Source: Dysgonomonas sp. 511 (lineage in GTDB: Bacteria; Bacteroidota; Bacteroidia; Bacteroidales; Dysgonomonadaceae). Taken from it: DNA of 64,000 nt. The stretch spans positions 17,109 to 81,108 of the forward strand of contig NZ_QVMQ01000014.1 of the NCBI RefSeq assembly GCF_010501105.1, given 5' to 3'. Shown here piece after piece: positions 46,580 to 55,213 of this stretch. The position numbers were made by a program, and so were the translations under genes. Numbering within the stretch: the first letter of the stretch is position 1; the number at the start of each line of letters is the position of its first letter. The notes below the pieces were generated by a model. That model made no database searches and was not told where the DNA came from. It saw only the letters and a list, made by a program, of their open reading frames with translations.

Positions 46580-48745
46580 TTATTTAAACAGCTTGTCGAT
46601 ATCAATCGAAACACCTGCTGAAAATGTTGTTCCGTTTGTATAAAGCGAATTGCTGTAATAGTATGAAGGCACATAATTGAACAGGTTATCTACAGCCAGT
46701 GTCAGGTCTATTCCTTTCCAGATATTCTGTAAGAGGCTGAGTTTCCAAACGGTATATGCAGGATAAGAAACACTTGCTGTTTCCGACGACAAGTCGCCAC
46801 TATCATATTCATCGGAAGTGACTTTCGAGAGAAAACGTCCGTTTAGCATAATGTTGAACCCGTAATTTTTCCACGATTTGCCATATTCTATACGTGCTGT
46901 AGCCGTATGAGGGCGTGTCACTGTTATCCGGGGTTGTCCTTTTTTGAAATCTTCGTGGGTGTAATTGTAAGACAGACGGGCACCGATACCACAAGGATAC
47001 TTCACCGAAGCATTAATATCCAATCCTGAAATATCTACATTCTCAATATTGGTATATACCATTCCTTTCAAACCCTGATCGGTTACAGTTGTTATCCGAT
47101 TTTCGAACTGATTGTAATACCCGGTCACGGATAAATTATAATAACTGTTGGTGTATTCGGTTGAAAGAGAAAGGTTCTGGCTCCGTTCGGGTTTCAGCTC
47201 GGGATTACCATAGATATTGAAAAGATTCCCCATAAAGAAGTTCATATACATCTCCTTGAGGCTGGGTGCACGAAACCCTCCGGCATATGAGCCCCGTAAT
47301 GAACAATTTCCGATTCTGTACATTACTGCTATTGATGTCGAGAAATTCTTAAGGCTATTCTCGGAGAAATAATCATAACGTAATCCGGTTATCAGGCTGA
47401 GCTTATCCAATGGATTCAGGTCGAGCTGAGCAAAGATATCTGCTACATATTGCCGATGGCTTCCGTTATTCTCGAATTGGTAAGTCATCAGATAATCGCG
47501 CATATAATCTCCTCCGATTATCAGGTTGTTTTTATTATCGAACGAATGACTGTACAATCCTCTGACAGTATGCTGCACATTTCTATAGTTCAGTGTATCT
47601 TTACTTGTTGGCACAAGATATACACTCTTATCATATTGGTCAAAAGAGTAGGCCAGTTCCAAACTATTTTTCTTATTGATAGTATAGTCTCCTTTTAGTC
47701 CTCCGCTAAAATCCCGGTATCTATCCCTCTTATTATTAGGAGAATCTTTATCCTTCATATTATCCAGATACGGGTCTCTCTCCCTGAAGAAGTATCCTGC
47801 ACGTCCGGTCAGTTTTATCCGGTCGTTTACAGTATATTGAAGGTTTTCTTTGAAACTCCATGTACGACCTCCTAATACTTCTTTGTAAGCACCATCATTT
47901 TTCATTTTATAACCGTCTTCGGTTGTATGCTGTATATTAGTAGTACTACTCAATTGTCCTGCCTTGAAACCTACACTCCCACCATGTCTTTGCCCATTAT
48001 GTGCGGAAAAACGACTGTTGATATTGGCTGTCCACGCTTCAGTGAGGGGCTTACTTATAATATTTACAACACCACCTACAGCACTTGAACCGTAAAGAGT
48101 TGAGGCAGCTCCTTTTATTATTTCCACACGCTCTACATTATCAAGGTTGAGACGGCTGTAATCTATATTATCCAATGTTTCGCCGGCAATACGTTCCCCA
48201 TCAACAAGAAAAAGAACTGAATTTCCACCAAACCCTTGCATATTGAGCGATACTTGCTGGTTCATCGAATAAGAAAATTCTATTCCGGGAAGTTCCGATT
48301 GCAGAAGCTCGCCAATATGTGTGGCATCTACTTTCTTTATATCACTTTTGGTAATTACTTTGGTTATGATCGGAGTGTTCTTTAACAGTTTTGGGGTGCG
48401 TGTACCGGTAATAACAACCATATCCAGATCAACGTTTTGCTCTTTCAGAAAGAAGTCTACTTTATCCGACCTGTTTAAGTCTAATTTTTGTTCTTGAGGT
48501 ATGTATCCTATAAAAGAAACTTGTATAATATATTCTTTGCTTTCATTTGGTAAAGACAATGTGTAATGCCCATCAACATCAGATGAAGTTGCTATATTAT
48601 TATTTCCTTTCAACACGACAGAAACTCCGGGTAATACCTCATTATTACTATCAAAAACAGTCCCTGTAACAGTCCGTTGCGCAAAAACCGGAAAGGTTAA
48701 GAAACAGCAAAATATTAGATATATTACTGCTGGCATTTTTTGCAT
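46580..48745 (-). CDS. hmuR: TonB-dependent heme receptor HmuR-like, copy 1
   Basis: A 721-residue outer-membrane receptor with signal peptide (ending near PVFAQ), a carboxypeptidase-regulatory-like domain (VTGTVFDSNNEVLPGVSV), TonB-box region MVVITGTRTPKLLKN, plug with LFLVDGERIAGETLDNIDYS and VEIIKGAASTLYGSSAVGGV, and a barrel with GSYAGGFRAPSLKEMYMNF. Plug and barrel landmarks agree nearly word for word with copy 2, so the pair arose by duplication, but the extracellular parts differ. It starts 11 bases after its own HmuY gene. Confidence 0.88.
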   Translation of the reverse strand: MQKMPAVIYLIFCCFLTFPVFAQRTVTGTVFDSNNEVLPGVSVVLKGNNNIATSSDVDGHYTLSLPNESKEYIIQVSFIGYIPQEQKLDLNRSDKVDFFLKEQNVDLDMVVITGTRTPKLLKNTPIITKVITKSDIKKVDATHIGELLQSELPGIEFSYSMNQQVSLNMQGFGGNSVLFLVDGERIAGETLDNIDYSRLNLDNVERVEIIKGAASTLYGSSAVGGVVNIISKPLTEAWTANINSRFSAHNGQRHGGSVGFKAGQLSSTTNIQHTTEDGYKMKNDGAYKEVLGGRTWSFKENLQYTVNDRIKLTGRAGYFFRERDPYLDNMKDKDSPNNKRDRYRDFSGGLKGDYTINKKNSLELAYSFDQYDKSVYLVPTSKDTLNYRNVQHTVRGLYSHSFDNKNNLIIGGDYMRDYLMTYQFENNGSHRQYVADIFAQLDLNPLDKLSLITGLRYDYFSENSLKNFSTSIAVMYRIGNCSLRGSYAGGFRAPSLKEMYMNFFMGNLFNIYGNPELKPERSQNLSLSTEYTNSYYNLSVTGYYNQFENRITTVTDQGLKGMVYTNIENVDISGLDINASVKYPCGIGARLSYNYTHEDFKKGQPRITVTRPHTATARIEYGKSWKNYGFNIMLNGRFLSKVTSDEYDSGDLSSETASVSYPAYTVWKLSLLQNIWKGIDLTLAVDNLFNYVPSYYYSNSLYTNGTTFSAGVSIDIDKLFK

Positions 48746-48756
48746 ATTCAGGTTAT

Positions 48757-49419
48757 TTAAAATTTGAGTGGATAAATGTATTCTATGGTCATATACCCCT
48801 TTACAGCAGACGCATTCATAAAGTTCTTGAGACGTAAGGCTACAATGGTATTATCTTTCAGTTTTATAACATAAACTTTGTTTGACGGATTGTATGCCGG
48901 AGGCATCGTGCTTGTGTCTACAAATAACCATTTTGAGAGTTCTGTATTGTAGAAAGATTCTGCATATTTTATATTTCCTTCCAACATACCCGACATATCA
49001 ACAGCTATTTTATTTGTTGCCCATATGTCTTCGACATAAGTACCTTCAGGGATTTTTTCGCTGGTTTTGAGGGCTGATAATTCTGTAAATCCGGTTTCTA
49101 TTACAGATGCTCCATTTGTTTTTGCATCGTACCGATGAATAGCAATGTCCCATGCTTCGGGTTCAACCATACCATTCTCAATATGCAAACTATCTGCAGA
49201 AAGAGCCCGAAAATTTATATAAGTCCATTTGGTATAACTTTGGGCATCAATATAGATTGTCCCTGAATTATTAGCTTCATCTATTTCTATAAATCCGAAT
49301 TCTTTAACTTCGTCTTCCGGAGCATCATCATAGATATCGCTTAATATACCATTGCAGGCAGGGAATGACGTAAAGGTCATTCCCAATATTATTAATCTGA
49401 AAAAAAGAGTATATTTCAT
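48757..49419 (-). CDS. hmuY: HmuY-family hemophore lipoprotein, copy 1
   Basis: A 220-residue lipoprotein (signal peptide ending near SFPAC, Cys22). HmuY-type pattern: SYTKWTYINFRALSADS, EPEAWDIAIHRYDAKTNG, then IPEGTYVEDIWA and NKVYVIKLKDNTIVALRLKNF. Compared with copy 2 the WDIA.HR block is conserved, while the following loop differs, so ligand use may differ. The stop lies 11 bases before hmuR copy 1; the start follows the calycin-like gene by 5 bases. Confidence 0.85.
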   Translation of the reverse strand: MKYTLFFRLIILGMTFTSFPACNGILSDIYDDAPEDEVKEFGFIEIDEANNSGTIYIDAQSYTKWTYINFRALSADSLHIENGMVEPEAWDIAIHRYDAKTNGASVIETGFTELSALKTSEKIPEGTYVEDIWATNKIAVDMSGMLEGNIKYAESFYNTELSKWLFVDTSTMPPAYNPSNKVYVIKLKDNTIVALRLKNFMNASAVKGYMTIEYIYPLKF

Positions 49420-49424
49420 TCTTC

Positions 49425-50276
49425 TTAGTTACTGCTTCCGATGAAAGTACAAACAAGATCCATAGGCATAGAACCCGGTCTCAGAGTGAATACAATATTT
49501 GCATTATTATCTTCTATTGTGCCCTCCATGCTTCCGGTAACGGTTATTGGCCCGTTGGCTGTACTACTAGGTGCGCTTATTCCTTCTTTCTTGATGGTAT
49601 ATACCCCATTTTCGAGAGAAATTTCCACATCTGTTATTACAATGTCCTCGGTGAAGCCCATCGCTCCTTCGCCAAATTTGCCTAACGTAACTTCTGATTT
49701 CCCATTATCCTGAGCCTTAATTGTAACTTTAACATCGTCTGTGGTTCCCTGATCGGATCCCATCACTGTCATATTCAGGCTTCCGGTATAAACTTTGGCT
49801 ATAACCATATTTGCTGGAGCATCACCCTGAGTAAAGGTTATTTCAATACCTCCCATTGGCACAGGAATATCAAAGAAGAAAGACACGGTTTGTTTATCTT
49901 TGCTGATAGTCCCTTCTATGCTACAATCATATTCTTTTGGGTCAGCAGAACCCATAGCCATTACGGTTTTTCCACTACCCGATATTGTATAAACATTGTT
50001 TTTAAGTGACACGGTTGCATTCAATATTGTGAATTTACCCCATGTGTCTGATTCATAAAAAATGTTGCTTGTACCATCTTCGTTTGCTGTTATAGAAATA
50101 CTTTGATCAGGTGTAGTCATCGGTATTGAAGTATATTGAAAGTCGGCGACAGTATAACCTTTATATGTGCCTGCAACATCTTGTGCAATATTAGTTGCCA
50201 GATCATCATCATCACTGCTACATGCTGCCATAAATAAGATGACAGCCATCATAATCATGCTAAGTTTTAATTTCAT
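49425..50276 (-). CDS. Calycin-like two-domain lipoprotein
   Basis: A 283-residue lipoprotein (lipobox FMAAC, Cys19, then SSDDDD). Two copies of a beta-barrel domain are visible: VAGTYKGYTVADFQY through SISKD (residues ~32-140) and VYTGSLNMTVMGSDQG through GSMEGTIED (~160-270). Each has a NVYTI/GVYTI segment. This matches the Bacteroidetes calycin-like families that accompany HmuY genes. Calycins bind small hydrophobic ligands, so heme or porphyrin binding is plausible. It is the first gene of the hmu operon, with a promoter at 50439-50446 upstream. Confidence 0.75.
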   Translation of the reverse strand: MKLKLSMIMMAVILFMAACSSDDDDLATNIAQDVAGTYKGYTVADFQYTSIPMTTPDQSISITANEDGTSNIFYESDTWGKFTILNATVSLKNNVYTISGSGKTVMAMGSADPKEYDCSIEGTISKDKQTVSFFFDIPVPMGGIEITFTQGDAPANMVIAKVYTGSLNMTVMGSDQGTTDDVKVTIKAQDNGKSEVTLGKFGEGAMGFTEDIVITDVEISLENGVYTIKKEGISAPSSTANGPITVTGSMEGTIEDNNANIVFTLRPGSMPMDLVCTFIGSSN

Positions 50277-50438
50277 ATTAGTGTTATTGTATTAAATTAT
50301 TAATATTGTTGAAAAATATAGGCAAAGCTCCGCATGCTATAGCTTTCATGCTATTGCTATATTATTCAGATTGTATATGAGTTTTATTTTTTTTGACATA
50401 TTACTCTGTAATCAGAGTGATATGCTATTTTATGGGTA

Positions 50439-50469
50439 CAAAAGTATAGTGATGGCAAAGAATGTACAA
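50439..50469 (-). promoter_or_regulatory. Candidate promoter of the hmu operon
   Basis: On the minus strand TACTTTTG (50446-50439) fits TAnnTTTG, and a TTG at 50469-50467 stands 20 bases upstream, the usual -33 distance. The 5' UTR would be ~155 bases. It precedes a block of ten genes running to 36.2 kb. Confidence 0.5.
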
Positions 50470-50511
50470 TCACAAAAAATAATGAAAAGAAATGTCAATG
50501 ATACCTACTTG

Positions 50512-50543
50512 TTGTGATAGATAATGTCTTTTTGTGATAGATA
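50512..50543. repeat. Direct repeats TTGTGATAGATA upstream of the hmu promoter
   Basis: Two perfect 12-base copies start 20 bases apart (50512-50523 and 50532-50543), so they face the same side of the helix. A TCACAA, the inverse of their core, lies near the -33 element at ~50470. This arrangement is typical of an operator, possibly for a CRP-like or iron/heme-responsive regulator; the factor is unknown. Confidence 0.5.
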
Positions 50544-50612
50544 GCCTATATAGGCTTACTCTCTTTTATATGAATGTTTATATTTCTGTAAAATAATTTT
50601 CAATTTTATGCC

Positions 50613-50647
50613 AAAAACAAAAGGATTGCTCTTCTACACAATCCTTT
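50613..50647 (-). terminator. Rho-independent terminator of the CQNC TonB receptor gene
   Basis: On the minus strand AAAGGATTG pairs with CAATCCTTT (9 bp, perfect) and is followed by TGTTTTT. It lies 20 bases after the receptor's stop codon. Confidence 0.85.
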
Positions 50648-50666
50648 GCCTATGCTTATTATTTCA

Positions 50667-53033
50667 TTAAAAACTTAGTTTTACTCCCGCAAAATAACTT
50701 CGGGGTATAGCCGGTCCGTATATGTAGCTTGAAACTCTATCGGGACCTGTATCCAAATCATCCTGATAGGAGTTGAAAATGTTTTGAATTCCTGCATTTA
50801 TTTCAAATATAGTTCCTTTATAGAATGGTATTTCGTAAACAACCTTCCATCCCAATTCGAAAAACGTAGATGTCTTGACCGTTCTGTTGTTATTACCGCC
50901 TCCTTCATAAGGCACTAACATATTACCCGTATATTTCCCCGATAGATTTGAACTAAACCTGTTGAAAGGTGTTACTGTAGCCACGAAGTAACCATAAACA
51001 TCAGGCGTACGCATCATCCTTTTTTCAGGCTTTATGTTATCATCCTCTTCTCCGGACCATTTACGTGCCTCATCGTAACGACTTTTTTGTACTGTGCCAC
51101 CAAGTTGAAGTTGTAGTAATGTGCTATATGCCGCTCGGACTTCCAGATTGATTCCGTACACTTTAGCGCCTGATGCATTCACTATGGTTTTGATTGTCGA
51201 ACCATCCGCCTGTTCTTGAGAAACGGATGTAAAAGGATTATTCAATTTGGTAAAGAAACCTTCAATTAATAAGTTTAGTTCTGCACTTCCTATCTGGTGG
51301 TACCAATCAATAGAGCCACTGATGCTGTGTGATTTTTCTTCTTTTAAATTAGAATCTAGTTGTCTCACAATAACATCTCCGCCTGCCAGATCTACATGCA
51401 AGTCTTCATCGAATAATTGTGGAGCCCGAAAACCCTGTCCGTAGCTGAGCCGTATATTTATATCCTTTGTAGGATTGTAGCGTACATTAGCCCGAGGACT
51501 AAGTATGGCATTTTTCAGCAGTTTATGCTTATCAATACGTCCTCCAATAAGAAAACTCCATTGGTTGCTTTTCCACTCATTTTGGGCAAACAGACTTTTA
51601 GTATTTACTTTCTGTTCTATCGGGGTATCTCTATAGCCGCTTTTATCGGTCAGGTCGTCCGATGTGTATTCGATTCCCGCGGTTAAAGATGAAGGCATGA
51701 ATAATAAATTGTCGAAATCGTACGAGTACTGTCCTCCTATCGAATAAGTAATATCTTTAGTTTGACCATACGAATTCATGCGTTTTTCTATTTGGTCTAA
51801 CTTTTCCGTTTCTGTCAGATTTTCATCAGAAGTAATTTCAAACACAGGTATCCCTCCACCATAATAGCTTTTACGTTTTGTCGATTGGGCTGCTGTATAG
51901 ATACTAAATCTATGTTTACTATCAGGAGAAAACATATCATATTTCAGATTGCCTCCATCTATATTCGACTCGACCTGTTCTGCTATGTATGCATTGTGAG
52001 GTTCATCATGAAGTCTGTCTCCACCTCTTCTGAATTCGTTCATATTGTGATATTCGAAGGTAAATTTCGAATATGTGCCGGTCTTGATAAATGAACGGAA
52101 TCCTAATGTCCGGCTATCAATATGGGGTACTTCCGAGAAACCGTCATCGTTGTCGTCGTATGCCGAACGGTTGCGCTTTTGTCCGAATGCCATTACTCCC
52201 ATCCGATGATCGTCAGATATAAGAGATGCATTAAAACTTGTATTGTTGTCAAAATCGCTTTTACCTCCTATAGAAGTTATTGTATGAGATAATTGTGCTG
52301 TGTTTCGGGTAGGTTCCTTTGTAATGATATTAATAGTACCCGCAATAGCTGATGAACCAAATAACGCTGAACCTCCACCTCTAACAACTTCTACGCGCTC
52401 GACCATTGTTGCCGGAATTTGTTCCAATCCGTAAACTCCTGCTAAAGCGCTAAAGACAGGACGGGAATCTATTAGTATCTGTGAATAAGCACCTTCCAAT
52501 CCATTCATTCGTACCTGAGTGAAACCACAATTTTGACAATTATTCTCAACCCTGAGGCCGGGTTGAAAACCCAACCCATCTGCAATAGTACAAGAGTTGG
52601 TCCTATCAAAAGTTTTCACATCGAGTATGCTGACTAGTGTAGGAGCTAAACGACGTGATGTCTCATTTCTGTTGGCAGAAACTACAACTTCATTCAGTGA
52701 GATATTGCTTTCTTCAAGTTCGAAGTCTATCTCTAGTGTTTTACCACTTTTTAATTCCACTTCAAAAGATTGTGTCTGATAGCCTACAAATTTTGCTTCT
52801 ATTGTAAATGCTCCTTCTGGCAGGTTTTTCAGGAAATAATGACCGGTTGCGTCTGTTACTGTTCCAATCGTTGTTCCTTTCAATGAGATTGTTATAAAAG
52901 GAAGATGTTCTTTTGTTTTTTTATCTATAACATGTCCAATGATATTAGCGTCTGTTTTTGCTGACATGGTTGAGTTCGCCATCATATTTAATATGATTAA
53001 ATGGCAAAGAAATATTATTATATAATGCTTCAT
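50667..53033 (-). CDS. TonB-dependent receptor with CQNCGF motif, probable metal or metal-complex importer
   Basis: A 788-residue outer-membrane receptor. It has a signal peptide, a carboxypeptidase-regulatory-like domain (IIGHVIDKKTKEHLPFITI), a TonB-box region SLNEVVVSANRNETSRR, and a plug with VENNCQNCGFTQVRMNG, LIDSRPVFSALAGVYGLEQIP and RVEVVRGGGSALFGSSAIAGT. The barrel contains LSYGQGFRAPQLFDEDLH and ends in GVKLSF. The Cys-Gln-Asn-Cys pair in the plug is a recurring feature in one clade of Bacteroidetes receptors. The gene follows a small His-rich membrane protein and ends at its own terminator, so it is separate from the hmu operon. Substrate is unknown; a metal or metal complex is inferred. 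Confidence 0.85.
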   Translation of the reverse strand: MKHYIIIFLCHLIILNMMANSTMSAKTDANIIGHVIDKKTKEHLPFITISLKGTTIGTVTDATGHYFLKNLPEGAFTIEAKFVGYQTQSFEVELKSGKTLEIDFELEESNISLNEVVVSANRNETSRRLAPTLVSILDVKTFDRTNSCTIADGLGFQPGLRVENNCQNCGFTQVRMNGLEGAYSQILIDSRPVFSALAGVYGLEQIPATMVERVEVVRGGGSALFGSSAIAGTINIITKEPTRNTAQLSHTITSIGGKSDFDNNTSFNASLISDDHRMGVMAFGQKRNRSAYDDNDDGFSEVPHIDSRTLGFRSFIKTGTYSKFTFEYHNMNEFRRGGDRLHDEPHNAYIAEQVESNIDGGNLKYDMFSPDSKHRFSIYTAAQSTKRKSYYGGGIPVFEITSDENLTETEKLDQIEKRMNSYGQTKDITYSIGGQYSYDFDNLLFMPSSLTAGIEYTSDDLTDKSGYRDTPIEQKVNTKSLFAQNEWKSNQWSFLIGGRIDKHKLLKNAILSPRANVRYNPTKDINIRLSYGQGFRAPQLFDEDLHVDLAGGDVIVRQLDSNLKEEKSHSISGSIDWYHQIGSAELNLLIEGFFTKLNNPFTSVSQEQADGSTIKTIVNASGAKVYGINLEVRAAYSTLLQLQLGGTVQKSRYDEARKWSGEEDDNIKPEKRMMRTPDVYGYFVATVTPFNRFSSNLSGKYTGNMLVPYEGGGNNNRTVKTSTFFELGWKVVYEIPFYKGTIFEINAGIQNIFNSYQDDLDTGPDRVSSYIYGPAIPRSYFAGVKLSF

Positions 53034-53049
53034 TTGGGTAATTTACTTT

Positions 53050-53130
53050 ATAGTTTTATATAGACAGATAGTTTAGTTTCATTCAAAGACGAAACTAAAC
53101 ATGGAGAATTAATAAAGCCTAAAAACTATA
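53050..53130 (-). repeat. Nested inverted repeats in the leader of the TonB receptor gene
   Basis: An inner perfect 10-bp stem GTTTAGTTTC (53071-53080) with GAAACTAAAC (53091-53100) lies inside an outer 9-bp pair TATAGTTTT (~53050) with AAAACTATA (53122-53130). It fills the gap between the His-rich protein's stop and the receptor's start. It has no T-tract, so attenuation or mRNA processing is more likely than termination. Confidence 0.5.
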
Positions 53131-53482
53131 AAACCGGAGGAGGGCGCAATCTCGAAAGTCCTTCTAACCTCAAAGAAGGAATATCCAGGAAAGACTTCAC
53201 ATACAATATTATTCGCTTTCTCTGAAATAAGCCTAATAATATCGTTAATACAATAGAACCTGTGATATAAAATGTAGATAAAGCCTGTATTAATTGTATT
53301 TCTACACCGGAATGTTCGTGTGTGCGATTTCCTTCAGCATCTGTCGAATATGGATGTGAATGGACAATTGTAACTCCATTTACAATGTGTGTATGGGTAA
53401 AAAGAGTTATACAGCATGCATAAGTCATAAAGATAGCTAGTAATGCTATCCTTAGTATTATTTTTATTTTATCCTTTGGCAT
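53126..53482 (-). CDS. Small His-rich membrane protein
   Basis: A 118-residue protein with two hydrophobic helices (~10-28 and ~72-90). Between them lies a His-rich loop, THTHIVNGVTIVHSHPYS and then RTHEHSGVEI, about seven histidines, which could bind a divalent metal in the periplasm. I know no named family. It stands 92 bases upstream of the CQNC TonB receptor gene and has its own -7 element, so the two probably form a unit. The C-terminal tail is basic and ends in PPPVL. Confidence 0.7.
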   Translation of the reverse strand: MPKDKIKIILRIALLAIFMTYACCITLFTHTHIVNGVTIVHSHPYSTDAEGNRTHEHSGVEIQLIQALSTFYITGSIVLTILLGLFQRKRIILYVKSFLDIPSLRLEGLSRLRPPPVL

Positions 53483-53513
53483 ACTTATATGGAGATTTAT
53501 TCAATTCCGGATA

Positions 53514-53521
53514 CAAATATA
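53514..53521 (-). promoter_or_regulatory. Candidate -7 element for the His-rich protein/TonB receptor unit
   Basis: On the minus strand TATATTTG matches TAnnTTTG and lies ~32 bases before the start codon at 53482. No clear -33 element. Confidence 0.35.
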
Positions 53522-53728
53522 AATGTTTTATTTAAGTTTACCTGTTACAGGATTCTATATATGGTGGGGGAAACGAAGAAAAACAAAATAATTATCTTTT
53601 GTCTTCTGTTAATATATTTCCGATTTATTATTTATGAAGTGGCATATATCCCTCTCTTATATATTATATGCTTCTAATCGTTATTCTTCCGTTTATCTAT
53701 AAAAGAGAATTTATTTATATTTTCCCCT

Positions 53729-53763
53729 AAAAACAAAAATAGGAGAGTCATCCCGACTCTCCC
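53729..53763 (-). terminator. Rho-independent terminator of the cobalamin-uptake operon
   Basis: On the minus strand GGAGAGTC pairs with GACTCTCC (8 bp) and is followed by TATTTTTGTTTTTAG. It lies 90 bases after the last lipoprotein gene of the B12 operon. Confidence 0.8.
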
Positions 53764-53787
53764 GTTTCATTTCAATTAGCTTCAAAG

Positions 53788-53815
53788 ATTAGCTAACTTC
53801 CCACGGTTAGCTAAT
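53788..53815. repeat. Second hairpin downstream of the cobalamin-uptake operon
   Basis: A perfect 10-bp inverted repeat ATTAGCTAAC/GTTAGCTAAT with an 8-base loop lies between the operon's last stop and the terminator at 53729-53763. It probably protects the 3' end of the message or assists termination. Confidence 0.55.
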
Positions 53816-53852
53816 TATCTGTAGTGATATGATAATTAGAGTTTTTGTTGAT

Positions 53853-55181
53853 TTATTCAAAATTGTATGTGAAAAATATTCCTGCCGGGAAATGAGTATG
53901 ATCTTTATAATTAATTGTTAGTTTAGGATCGGATTGTCCCAAATTGAAAACGCTTATATTATTAATCAAGAAATCCCAGCCATAAGCTTTTATAGTATTA
54001 AAATATACCTCACCTGTAATAGGATGAACGCCCAGATTATTATAGACGATATTCGCATTTTCTACATAGTCTTTCACATTTACAACAGATTCGGATGTTC
54101 CGCTTGAGAAAATGTGACGATAGATTGTTGTCGAAGCATTGCTGTAATAGATAGTATCGCCTTTGGCACTGATGCCCGGAGTAGCGCCCCATCCTGCACC
54201 GACCTTCCCTTCGGTTATTTCATTTTCTTTGATAACTGAATAATTTTGGGCATTTATTTTTGTTATTTTATGAGGAGTCCCTGTTGTAGATACATAAATA
54301 TTATTGTCGGAGGTTTTAATTACACCCGAAACATTTGCGTCAAATTCTATTTTATGAGAGATAGAGTCTTTTCCGGCTTCTAGTACTAATACTGACTTAT
54401 TTGCAGGAACAAATACTTTATTTCCCACTTTAGCCATTCTGTTTTTTAATGCTCCGCTTGTACCTTTCAACAGTTTCAACTCTTTGGTCGATGTATTGAA
54501 CGAGTACACGCCTCTATTGTCGCGGATAAAAGCCTCATCGTCTAAAACAGCTACATGTGTAGGCCACGATAAAGTAGAGAGTTCATCATTATAGACGGCT
54601 TCTTTTACCAATGTCTCAGCATTTGCGACAACAAGTTTTTGGCTGTTTTGCGCAACAATATATATTTTATTGTCGGCAATAAACAGGTCTTGACATACAC
54701 TTCCCAACTCTGTGCCATTCACCTTGAAATAAGCACTATCCGTTATCACTCCTTTAGGACTAATAAAGGTTAGAGAGCCGTTTTCGGTAGTCATATTACC
54801 TTCGTTCAAGACGAAAGTTCCATATTTGAATTTTCCATAAACGCTTAAGTTTATATTTACACTAGTCTCTCCATCCGGATTTATGCAAGTTAGAGTTACT
54901 CTGTAATTTCCTATTTCTCGTTGAACAAATTTGAAAACTGAATCAGTATATGTTATATTCGCAGACTTAGTATTATTTACAGTCCAGATAAACTTACTCC
55001 TTTGTTCACTTTGTATATTCGCTTTCAAATAGATTGTATCTTCTTGTGCGACAGATGCATTCTCCGAAAGATTTATTATTGTAACTCCAGGCAGGGTCGG
55101 AGTATAAATATCGTCGTCATCCGAACATGAAGTAGATACTAATAAAACTGCGAACGTAAATAGATAAAATAATTTTTTCAT
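53853..55181 (-). CDS. DUF5074-type beta-propeller lipoprotein with PKD-like N-terminus
   Basis: A 442-residue surface lipoprotein (lipobox STSC, Cys19, SDDDD). Residues ~30-110 are an Ig/PKD-like domain (FIWTVNNTKSANITY, VTLTCINPDG). The rest is a YncE-like beta-propeller that begins GTFVLNEGNMTTENGSLTF and has repeats such as LFIADNKIYIVAQNS and VGNKVFVPANKSVLVLE. The NEGNM block is shared with the lipoprotein at 56533-57696, so both belong to one family. In Bacteroides the BtuG proteins of this family bind cobalamin with very high affinity beside BtuB. It is last in the riboswitch-led operon. Confidence 0.8.
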   Translation of the reverse strand: MKKLFYLFTFAVLLVSTSCSDDDDIYTPTLPGVTIINLSENASVAQEDTIYLKANIQSEQRSKFIWTVNNTKSANITYTDSVFKFVQREIGNYRVTLTCINPDGETSVNINLSVYGKFKYGTFVLNEGNMTTENGSLTFISPKGVITDSAYFKVNGTELGSVCQDLFIADNKIYIVAQNSQKLVVANAETLVKEAVYNDELSTLSWPTHVAVLDDEAFIRDNRGVYSFNTSTKELKLLKGTSGALKNRMAKVGNKVFVPANKSVLVLEAGKDSISHKIEFDANVSGVIKTSDNNIYVSTTGTPHKITKINAQNYSVIKENEITEGKVGAGWGATPGISAKGDTIYYSNASTTIYRHIFSSGTSESVVNVKDYVENANIVYNNLGVHPITGEVYFNTIKAYGWDFLINNISVFNLGQSDPKLTINYKDHTHFPAGIFFTYNFE

Positions 55182-55213
55182 TCTGTATGATTGTTAAATA
55201 TCTAATAATTAGA

